Source: Lachnospiraceae bacterium (GTDB taxonomy: Bacteria; Bacillota; Clostridia; Lachnospirales; Lachnospiraceae). Taken from it: a stretch of 5,803 bases of DNA. Of the stretch, positions 1-5,803 are shown one piece after another (position 1 is the stretch's first letter; each line of letters starts with the position of its first letter). Location: assembly GCA_017958465.1 (NCBI GenBank), contig JAGDCQ010000044.1, forward strand, positions 1 through 5,803, written 5' to 3'. A program made the translations under genes and the position numbers. Below the pieces are notes generated by a model, which was given only the letters and a program-made list of their open reading frames with translations, was not told where the DNA came from and searched no databases.

Positions 1-2018
1 CGCTGCTGGATTTTGTACCGGCGGATAAGGAAGTGCCTCTTGAGGAGGTTGAGCCTGAGGAAGAGATCGTAAAGCGGTTCAAGACAGGCGCTATGTCTTA
101 TGGTTCCATTTCACAGGAAGCCCATGAAACACTGGCTGTAGCCATGAACAGGCTTCACGGCAAATCCAACAGCGGTGAGGGCGGCGAAAGCGATGAAAGG
201 CTTAGCACCGGAGGCTGCGAAAACGAGAAAAACTCAGCTATCAAGCAGGTCGCAAGCGGGCGCTTCGGTGTTACCGGCAAGTATCTTATAAGCGCAAAGG
301 AACTCCAGATAAAGATGGCCCAGGGTGCAAAGCCCGGAGAAGGCGGCCACCTTCCGGGAAAGAAGGTTTACCCCTGGATCGCAAAGACCAGGCATTCGAC
401 ACCGGGCGTGAGCCTTATCTCACCGCCCCCGCACCACGACATCTATTCCATAGAGGATCTTGCGCAGCTGATATATGACCTTAAGAATGCCAATAAAGAC
501 GCGAGGATATCGGTGAAACTGGTATCGGAGGCAGGTGTCGGAACCGTCGCTGCCGGCGTTGCAAAGGCAGGGGCAGGGGTCATCCTCATTTCGGGATATG
601 ACGGAGGAACAGGCGCAGCGCCGCTTTCCTCAATCCATAACGCAGGTCTGCCCTGGGAAATGGGCCTTGCGGAAACACATCAGACCCTTGTTGCCAACGG
701 CTTAAGGAACCGTGTGGTCATTGAGACCGACGGAAAGCTGATGACAGGCAGGGATGTGGCCATAGCCGCGATCCTCGGAGCCGAGGAGTTCGGATTTGCT
801 ACGGCGCCACTTGTAACTATGGGCTGTGTTATGATGCGTGTATGCCAGTCGGATACATGTCCTATGGGCATCGCTACACAGAATCCGGAGCTCAGGAAGC
901 GTTTCAGGGGTAAGCCCGAATACGTTGAAAACTTTATGCTCTTTATCGCAAGGGAACTCAGAGAGATCATGGCAAAGCTCGGTGTAAGGAGTATCAATGA
1001 GCTTGTGGGACGCACAGATCTTCTGAAGGTCCGCGAGGTTAAGGGAAACGCGGCTAAGCTCGATCTTTCCAGACTTCTTCCCGAAGCGGAAGGGCTCTGC
1101 GGGAGCAAGGCGATCTTTGATCCTGCCCGCAGTTTTGATTTCAGGCTTGATGCCACACCGGACGAGAGCGTGCTCCTTGCTTCAAAGACAGTTAAAAAGT
1201 CGCTTGATAAGAAGGAAAAGAGCCATATCGAAATAGATGTAAAGAATACGGACAGGACCTTTGGAACACTGCTCGGAGCAGAGATAACAAGGCGCTATCC
1301 CGACGGTCTTGAAGAGGACACCATAACAGTGGACTGCAAGGGTGCCGGCGGGCAGAGCTTCGGCGCTTTCATACCGAAGGGCTTAAGGCTCAACCTGACG
1401 GGCGAGAGCAACGATTACTTCGGGAAAGGGCTTTCCGGCGGTACACTTGTTGTAAAGGTGCCAAAGGAAGCCAGGTACGATCCCTCGCAGAATATCATCA
1501 TAGGCAATGTTGCTCTGTATGGCGCAACGTCCGGAAAGGCTTTTGTAGCCGGGATGGCAGGAGAACGTTTTGCAATCAGAAACTCCGGTGCAAAGGCTGT
1601 TGTGGAGGGAGTCGGCGAGCACGGCTGCGAATATATGACAGGCGGCTGTGTGGTGATCCTCGGACCTACAGGCAAAAACTTTGCAGCCGGTATGAGCGGC
1701 GGCGTGGCCTATGTCCTGGATGAGGACAACAAGCTCTACAAGAACCTGAACAAGCAGCTTGTAAGTATGGAGAACGTGGAAAACAAGAACGACAGGGAAG
1801 AACTTAAAAAGCTGATCGAAGAGCACGTGGAGTGCACAGGCTCCGCAAAGGGCAGGGCGATCCTTGAGGATTTTGATTCCTGTGTCCGTCACTTCAAAAA
1901 GATAATCCCCACAGATTACAAGGAAATGCTCAGACTCATCCTTATGAACGAAGAGAACGGATTTGACAGTGAAACAGCAAAAATCGAAGCATTTAAGACC
2001 TTCGTCGGAGGTGTGTGA
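1..2018 (+). CDS. gltB: Glutamate synthase (NADPH) large subunit, C-terminal part (5' end outside the window)
   Basis: This is the alpha subunit of glutamate synthase, which with GltD converts glutamine, 2-oxoglutarate and NADPH into two glutamates in the cytoplasm. The frame is open from the left edge (first whole codon at 3), and 671 residues are visible. GltB is usually about 1500 residues, so the N-terminal class II amidotransferase domain, the central domain and the start of the FMN domain are missing. Visible in order (window residue numbers): the FMN/2-oxoglutarate synthase domain to about 390, with SYGSIS near 32 and GEGGHLPG near 112; the 3Fe-4S cysteines at 275, 281 and 286 in the family spacing CX5CX4C; and the glycine-rich GXGXG beta-helix domain, about 415-575. 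A GTG at 33 is an internal valine, not the start, because conserved GltB sequence (LLDFVPADK) precedes it. No frameshift is seen. The stop overlaps gltD by one base. Identification is firm. Confidence 0.97.
   Translation, partial: LLDFVPADKEVPLEEVEPEEEIVKRFKTGAMSYGSISQEAHETLAVAMNRLHGKSNSGEGGESDERLSTGGCENEKNSAIKQVASGRFGVTGKYLISAKELQIKMAQGAKPGEGGHLPGKKVYPWIAKTRHSTPGVSLISPPPHHDIYSIEDLAQLIYDLKNANKDARISVKLVSEAGVGTVAAGVAKAGAGVILISGYDGGTGAAPLSSIHNAGLPWEMGLAETHQTLVANGLRNRVVIETDGKLMTGRDVAIAAILGAEEFGFATAPLVTMGCVMMRVCQSDTCPMGIATQNPELRKRFRGKPEYVENFMLFIARELREIMAKLGVRSINELVGRTDLLKVREVKGNAAKLDLSRLLPEAEGLCGSKAIFDPARSFDFRLDATPDESVLLASKTVKKSLDKKEKSHIEIDVKNTDRTFGTLLGAEITRRYPDGLEEDTITVDCKGAGGQSFGAFIPKGLRLNLTGESNDYFGKGLSGGTLVVKVPKEARYDPSQNIIIGNVALYGATSGKAFVAGMAGERFAIRNSGAKAVVEGVGEHGCEYMTGGCVVILGPTGKNFAAGMSGGVAYVLDEDNKLYKNLNKQLVSMENVENKNDREELKKLIEEHVECTGSAKGRAILEDFDSCVRHFKKIIPTDYKEMLRLILMNEENGFDSETAKIEAFKTFVGGV
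2007..2011 (+). promoter_or_regulatory. gltD ribosome binding site (decides the start)
   Basis: GGAGG lies inside the last codons of gltB, six bases before the ATG at 2018 but only three before the in-frame GTG at 2015. The spacing favours ATG 2018 as the gltD start. The resulting TGATG overlap with the gltB stop suggests translational coupling of the two subunits. Confidence 0.8.
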
Positions 2019-3505
2019 TGGGAAAGACAACAGGATTTTTGGAGTATGACAGAGTGCAGGGAGAAGTAAGGCCTGCAGGAGAACGTATAAAGGATTTTAA
2101 AGAATTCCATGGCGCACTTTCTTTCGAGGAGCAGAGAAAGCAGGCAGCAAGGTGTATGGACTGCGGCGTGCCCTATTGCCAGGCGGGAAAGATGATCGCC
2201 GGGATGGCTTCCGGGTGCCCGCTGCAAAACCTTGTGCCGGAGACAAACGACCTGGTTTACCTTGGAAAGCTCGATAAAGCCTACGAAAGACTGAGCATAA
2301 CACATCCGTTTCCGGAGTTTACGAGCAGGGTCTGCCCCGCGCTTTGTGAGGCGGCCTGCACCTGCGGTGTTAACGGAGAGCCTGTATCCACAAAGGAAAA
2401 CGAAAAAACGATCATTGAATATGCTTTTGAACAGGGGCTTACAAAAGAAGCGCCCCCTGCCGTAAGGACAGGGAAAAGAGTGGCAGTGGTCGGCAGCGGG
2501 CCCGCAGGGCTTTCGGCTGCGCAGACGCTGAACCGCAGAGGACATGAAGTAACTGTCTATGAGAGAAGGGACAGGGTCGGGGGCCTGTTAAGATACGGGA
2601 TCCCCAATATGAAGCTTGATAAGTCCGTGATCGACAGGCGCGTAAAGCTTATGGAGGAGGCCGGCGTCCGCTTTATATGCAATGCGGATGTCGGGAAAGA
2701 CACAGCCGTTTCCGAACTACTCGATACATACGACAGCGTCATTTTGGCATGCGGAGCATCGAACCCGCGAAATATCGATGCTCCGGGCCGTGACGCGAAG
2801 GGGATCCGCTTTGCGGTGGATTTCCTATCGGAGGTAACAAAAAGGCTTTTGGATTCGGATTTTAAGGATGTGCCAACCGACCTTGCAAAGGGAAAAGATG
2901 TAGTAGTCATCGGAGGAGGAGATACGGGAAACGACTGCGTCGGGACATGTATCAGGCTTGGCGCAAAGAGCGTAAAGCAGATCGAGATGATGCCAAAGCC
3001 CCCGGAAATCAGGGCGGAATCAAATCCCTGGCCGGAGTGGCCAAGAGTATTAAAGACGGATTACGGCCAGGAAGAGGCTATAGAAGTATTTGGCGCGGAT
3101 CCGCGAATATACAAGACAACCGTTAAAGAGTTTGTTAAGGACAAAAAAGGAGCACTAAAGGAACTGGTGCTGATCTCCCTTGAGCCTGTATTTGACGAAA
3201 AGGCCGGGCGGACAGTGATGAAGCCCGTTGAAGGCAGCGAAACAAAGATACCTGCGCAGCTTGTGCTCATAGCGGCAGGGTTCCTTGGAAGCGAAGCCTA
3301 TGTTACGGAGGGCTTTGGAGTGAAGGTCGACGGCCGGACAAATGTGGCGACAGAACCCGGAAGCTACGCGTCTTCCCGGGAAAGAGTGTACACGGCAGGC
3401 GATATGCACAGAGGGCAGTCCCTTGTGGTATGGGCTATTGCCGAGGGCAGAAGATGCGCCCGTGAAGTGGACAGAGATCTTATGGGATACAGCAATATAG
3501 ACTAA
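2018..3505 (+). CDS. gltD: Glutamate synthase (NADPH) small subunit
   Basis: This is the beta subunit of glutamate synthase. It oxidises NADPH at an FAD and passes electrons through iron-sulfur clusters to the FMN of GltB. The 495 residues are close to the family's usual length. The N-terminal iron-sulfur domain has cysteines at 46, 49, 54 and 67 (CMDCGVPYC, then GCP) and at 106, 110, 114 and 116 (CPALCEAACTC), fitting two 4Fe-4S clusters as known for this family. The FAD-binding Rossmann motif GSGPAG is at 159-164, the NADPH-binding motif GGGDTG at 299-304, and the C-terminal FAD segment AGDMHRGQSLVVWAIAEGR begins at 460. ATG 2018 was chosen over the in-frame GTG at 2015 because of ribosome-binding-site spacing. 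Related NADPH-dependent oxidoreductases share this fold, but direct linkage to gltB and the matching motifs make GltD the clear choice. Confidence 0.97.
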   Translation: MGKTTGFLEYDRVQGEVRPAGERIKDFKEFHGALSFEEQRKQAARCMDCGVPYCQAGKMIAGMASGCPLQNLVPETNDLVYLGKLDKAYERLSITHPFPEFTSRVCPALCEAACTCGVNGEPVSTKENEKTIIEYAFEQGLTKEAPPAVRTGKRVAVVGSGPAGLSAAQTLNRRGHEVTVYERRDRVGGLLRYGIPNMKLDKSVIDRRVKLMEEAGVRFICNADVGKDTAVSELLDTYDSVILACGASNPRNIDAPGRDAKGIRFAVDFLSEVTKRLLDSDFKDVPTDLAKGKDVVVIGGGDTGNDCVGTCIRLGAKSVKQIEMMPKPPEIRAESNPWPEWPRVLKTDYGQEEAIEVFGADPRIYKTTVKEFVKDKKGALKELVLISLEPVFDEKAGRTVMKPVEGSETKIPAQLVLIAAGFLGSEAYVTEGFGVKVDGRTNVATEPGSYASSRERVYTAGDMHRGQSLVVWAIAEGRRCAREVDRDLMGYSNID

Positions 3506-3553
3506 GCGAAAGCTGATCCTTTTTTAGCCAAAACGCAGACAGGAGGTTGATGT
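3506..3553 (+). other. gltD-pyrG intergenic spacer
   Basis: This is the longest non-coding stretch in the window, 48 bases. It holds a run of six T at 3520-3525 with no GC-rich stem directly before it, so it is not a credible intrinsic terminator. It also contains the pyrG ribosome binding site. No -35/-10 pair is convincing. TTAGCCA at 3524-3530 is the reverse complement of TGGCTAA at 3555-3561, which includes the TG of the pyrG start codon. Transcription probably continues from gltD into pyrG. Confidence 0.6.
3541..3546 (+). promoter_or_regulatory. pyrG ribosome binding site (decides the start)
   Basis: AGGAGG is a near-consensus Shine-Dalgarno sequence seven bases before the ATG at 3554. 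A second ATG at 3550 is only three bases away and is closed by a stop after three codons. Spacing and frame therefore both support 3554 as the pyrG start. Confidence 0.9.
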
Positions 3554-5158
3554 ATGGCTAAGTATATTTTTGTTACAGGCGGTGTGGTATCGGGACTTGG
3601 AAAAGGCATAACCGCTGCTTCCCTCGGAAGGCTTTTGAAGGCGAGAGGGCTTAAGGTGACGGCGCAGAAGCTGGATCCTTATATCAACGTGGATCCGGGC
3701 ACTATGAGCCCTTACCAGCACGGAGAAGTTTACGTGACGGATGACGGAGCGGAAACGGATCTGGATCTTGGGCATTATGAGAGGTTCATCGACGAAGATC
3801 TGACAAAATACTCGAACCTTACTTCCGGAAAGGTTTACTGGAACGTGCTCAACAAGGAGCGGAGAGGCGAGTACCTTGGTTCCACCGTACAGGTTATCCC
3901 CCATATAACCAATGAGATAAAGGAGTTTGTATACAGGGCAGGCAACGAAACAGATTCTGATGTGGTGATCACAGAGATAGGCGGAACTATAGGCGATATA
4001 GAGTCCCAGCCGTTTATTGAGGCTGTAAGGCAGATATCCCTTGAGATAGGCCGCGAGAACAGCCTGTTTATCCATGTTACACTTGTGCCGTACCTTCACG
4101 GTTCGGATGAACATAAATCGAAACCAACCCAGCATTCAGTCAAGGAGCTCCAGGGAATGGGCATAAACCCGGACATCATCGTGCTCCGCTGCGACGAGCC
4201 CCTTGAGGAAAACATCTTCAGAAAGATCTCCATGTTCTGTAACGTAAAAGAGGACTGTGTTATAGAAAACAGGACCCTTGAAAGCCTTTACGAAGCGCCT
4301 CTGATGCTGGAAAGCTCGGGCTTTTCCAAGGTTGTGTGCAGGGAGCTGGGGCTTGAGACAAAGGAGCCGGATCTTTCGGAGTGGCGCGAGATGGTACGCC
4401 GCATAAAAGGGAGACATCGCAACGTAAAGATAGGCCTTGTGGGAAAATACGTCCAGCTGCACGACGCCTACCTTTCCGTGGCGGAAGCCCTCCAGCACGC
4501 AGGCTTTGCGCTTGACGCACATGTTTCTGTCACCTGGATAGATTCCGAGGAACTGACAAAGGAAAACTACAGGGAAAAGCTTGGAGCGGTAGACGGCATA
4601 ATAGTTCCCGGCGGTTTTGGTGACCGTGGAGTTGAAGGGATGATCCTTGCGGCCGAATACGCCCGGACCACGGATACGCCTTATTTCGGCATATGCCTTG
4701 GAATGCAGATCTCTGTTATCGAGTTTGCAAGGGATGTGGCAGGTATAAAGGACGCATGCTCGGGAGAGTTCAGGGATGCTTCGGAGCACAAGGTCATCGA
4801 TTTTATGCCCGGCCAGTCGGACGAAGTGGACAAGGGCGGGACACTGCGCCTTGGTGCTTACCCCTGCGAGATAGTCCCGGGGACTGTGATGGAAAAGTGC
4901 TACGGAACCCAGAAGATAAGCGAAAGACATCGCCACAGATATGAATTCAACAATGATTACAGAGAGGTGCTTACAAAAGCGGGGCTGAAGATCTCGGGCC
5001 TTTCTCCCGACAAGAGCCTGGTTGAGACGGTGGAACTGCCGGATCACCTGTTCTTCCTGGGAGTCCAGTACCATCCGGAGTTTAAGTCGAGGCCGGACAG
5101 GCCCCACCCGCTGTTTAAGGAATTTGTAAGATGCTCGCTCGTAAAGAGTGAACAATAG
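3554..5158 (+). CDS. pyrG: CTP synthase (glutamine-hydrolysing)
   Basis: CTP synthase makes CTP from UTP, ATP and glutamine, the last step of de novo pyrimidine nucleotide synthesis. In this family CTP inhibits and GTP activates the enzyme, which works as a cytoplasmic tetramer. The 534 residues match the usual length. The N-terminal synthase domain, about 1-265, starts MAKYIFVTGG and carries the P-loop GGVVSGLGKGI at 9-19. The likely magnesium ligands are Asp71 and Glu141 (EIGGTIGDIES). The C-terminal class I amidotransferase domain, about 290-530, has PGGFGDRG at 352-359, the nucleophile Cys381 in GICLGMQ, and His507 and Glu509 in QYHPEF, completing the catalytic triad. All key residues are present, so it should be active. 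The start is fixed by AGGAGG seven bases upstream and the conserved N-terminus. It lies between gltD (48 bases away) and carA (15 bases), suggesting co-transcription. Confidence 0.98.
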   Translation: MAKYIFVTGGVVSGLGKGITAASLGRLLKARGLKVTAQKLDPYINVDPGTMSPYQHGEVYVTDDGAETDLDLGHYERFIDEDLTKYSNLTSGKVYWNVLNKERRGEYLGSTVQVIPHITNEIKEFVYRAGNETDSDVVITEIGGTIGDIESQPFIEAVRQISLEIGRENSLFIHVTLVPYLHGSDEHKSKPTQHSVKELQGMGINPDIIVLRCDEPLEENIFRKISMFCNVKEDCVIENRTLESLYEAPLMLESSGFSKVVCRELGLETKEPDLSEWREMVRRIKGRHRNVKIGLVGKYVQLHDAYLSVAEALQHAGFALDAHVSVTWIDSEELTKENYREKLGAVDGIIVPGGFGDRGVEGMILAAEYARTTDTPYFGICLGMQISVIEFARDVAGIKDACSGEFRDASEHKVIDFMPGQSDEVDKGGTLRLGAYPCEIVPGTVMEKCYGTQKISERHRHRYEFNNDYREVLTKAGLKISGLSPDKSLVETVELPDHLFFLGVQYHPEFKSRPDRPHPLFKEFVRCSLVKSEQ

Positions 5159-5161
5159 GAT

Positions 5162-5166
5162 AAAGG
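5162..5166 (+). promoter_or_regulatory. Weak carA ribosome binding site
   Basis: AAAGG sits seven bases before the carA ATG at 5174 and is only a partial match to the Shine-Dalgarno consensus, weaker than those of gltD and pyrG. With the pyrG stop just upstream at 5156-5158, carA translation may partly depend on ribosomes finishing pyrG. That dependence is inferred. Confidence 0.55.
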
Positions 5167-5173
5167 TTTGGCT

Positions 5174-5803
5174 ATGAAGTTTGACAGAAAACTTGTATTG
5201 GAAGACGGGACAGAGTTCCCGGGAACAGGTTTTGCAAGCCCTAAGGACACAGTGTGCGAGGTTGTTTTTAACACCTCGCTCACGGGCTATCAGGAGATAG
5301 TTTCTGATCCGTCCTACACGGATCAGGGGGTGGTAATGTCTTATCCCCTGATGGGCAATTACGGCATCAACAGTGAAGATTTTGAGAGCAGGCTCATTTC
5401 TCCGGCAGCACTGATAGTGCGGGATATAAACAACGAGCCCTCGAATTTCAGGTCGGAAAGGACACTTTGCGACCTGCTTCTTTGTGCGGACGTGCCGGGG
5501 ATATCCGGCGTGGACACAAGACGGCTTGTAAGGAGCATAAGGGACGTGGGGACAAGGCGCGCTCTCATTACGGATATAGATACCCCAACCGAAAAGGCCC
5601 TTGAGATCATCCGGGAAACCCCAGTAAGGCGGGATGCAGTTAAGCGTGTGAGCTGCACTGAAAGCAGGTTTTACGGGGTGGATGAAGCCCGTTTCCACGT
5701 GGTGGCCATAGACTGCGGCATGAAAACGAATATAGTCAGGATGCTTAATGCCCACGGCTGTAGCGTAACGGTGGTGCCGTATGATACGGATAGTGAAAAG
5801 ATA
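5174..5803 (+). CDS. carA: Carbamoyl-phosphate synthase small subunit, N-terminal part (3' end outside the window)
   Basis: CarA hydrolyses glutamine and delivers ammonia through a tunnel to CarB, which makes carbamoyl phosphate for pyrimidines and arginine. The frame stays open from ATG 5174 to the right edge, giving 210 residues of a protein usually about 350-380 long. Conserved CarA features are in order: EVVFNTSLTGYQEI at 29-42, SDPSY at 44-48, YPLMGNYGIN at 57-66, EPSNFR at 88-93, GISGVDTRRLVRSIR at 109-123, and the start of the class I amidotransferase domain with IDCGMKTNIVRML at 179-191. The catalytic cysteine and the His/Glu of the triad lie beyond the edge and cannot be checked. The start is the first ATG after the pyrG stop, with AAAGG seven bases upstream; an in-frame TTG at 5168 is too close to it. 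carB probably follows, which is an inference from common gene order. It could be an arginine-specific paralogue (often called carA or pyrAA), but the company of pyrG favours the pyrimidine role. Confidence 0.95.
   Translation, partial: MKFDRKLVLEDGTEFPGTGFASPKDTVCEVVFNTSLTGYQEIVSDPSYTDQGVVMSYPLMGNYGINSEDFESRLISPAALIVRDINNEPSNFRSERTLCDLLLCADVPGISGVDTRRLVRSIRDVGTRRALITDIDTPTEKALEIIRETPVRRDAVKRVSCTESRFYGVDEARFHVVAIDCGMKTNIVRMLNAHGCSVTVVPYDTDSEKI
5304..5326 (+). repeat. Perfect 9-bp inverted repeat (hairpin) inside carA
   Basis: CTGATCCGT at 5304-5312 is followed, after the five-base loop CCTAC, by its exact reverse complement ACGGATCAG at 5318-5326. Two further G-U pairs could extend the stem at 5302-5303 with 5327-5328. 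It lies about 130 bases into carA and is followed by a G-rich stretch, not a T-run, so it is not a standard terminator. A role is not established; the inverted repeat itself is read directly from the sequence. Confidence 0.6.

Noticed and set aside
33..35. GTG as a start codon for a short GltB-like protein
   Set aside because: Conserved GltB sequence continues upstream to the window edge in the same frame, so this is an internal valine codon.
1383..2545. Long minus-strand open frames opposite gltB (1383-2030) and gltD (1916-2545)
   Set aside because: Both are codon-aligned antisense shadows of well-supported genes, are rich in Cys/His/Ser without family motifs, and have no gene context.
3518..3525. 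CCTTTTTT after gltD as an intrinsic terminator
   Set aside because: No stable GC-rich stem precedes the T-run; the only nearby pairing is a weak three-base match.
3671..3698. Two GGATCC palindromes 12 bases apart that could pair as a stem in pyrG
   Set aside because: Both encode parts of the conserved Asp-Pro motifs (LDPYINVDPG), so the repeat follows from protein sequence and codon choice.
4693..4944. 83-codon open frame on the plus strand inside pyrG
   Set aside because: It lies in another frame within the amidotransferase domain of pyrG, whose own frame is intact and fully conserved there.
5156..5176. Possible PyrG-CarA fusion by read-through of the TAG stop, since both genes share a frame
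   Set aside because: Sharing a frame has a one-in-three chance; there is no read-through signal, carA has its own ATG and a plausible binding site, and PyrG ends at its normal length.
4136..5755. 539-codon open frame on the minus strand as a real gene
   Set aside because: It is exactly in phase opposite pyrG and carA, has no recognisable domain, and is explained by missing TTA/CTA/TCA codons in the sense genes.

Overview
The window is housekeeping metabolic DNA from a bacterium. It is almost entirely coding, with all genes on the + strand. The protein sequences resemble those of Clostridia, probably the Lachnospiraceae. This placement rests on the clostridial style of the GltB and GltD motifs, the strong AGGAGG/GGAGG ribosome binding sites, heavy use of AGG for arginine, and a base composition near one half G+C by eye. 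It is a judgement from recognition, not a computed classification.

Layout: positions 1-2018 hold the 3' part (about 45 %) of gltB, the large subunit of NADPH-dependent glutamate synthase. The complete gltD small subunit (2018-3505) follows with a one-base TGATG overlap. After a 48-base gap comes a complete pyrG, CTP synthase (3554-5158). After a 15-base gap, carA, the small subunit of carbamoyl-phosphate synthase, begins at 5174 and runs off the right edge with 210 codons visible. The longest non-coding stretch is 48 bases. I see no RNA gene, mobile element, CRISPR array, intrinsic terminator or convincing promoter.

How the genes fit together: each enzyme takes the amide nitrogen of glutamine and passes ammonia to a second active site. 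GltBD makes glutamate from 2-oxoglutarate, PyrG aminates UTP to CTP, and CarA feeds CarB to make carbamoyl phosphate for pyrimidines and arginine. The order, tight spacing and shared strand suggest one operon linking nitrogen assimilation to pyrimidine synthesis. carB is expected just past the right edge, and the rest of gltB lies off the left edge.

Nothing here looks like an undescribed biological system. The points worth a second look are small: a possible weak hairpin over the pyrG start codon, an overlapping three-codon ORF at the same place, the apparent lack of the known Gram-positive pyrG attenuator, a perfect 9-bp hairpin inside carA, and avoidance of the codons TTA, CTA and TCA, which produces a 539-codon spurious antisense ORF.
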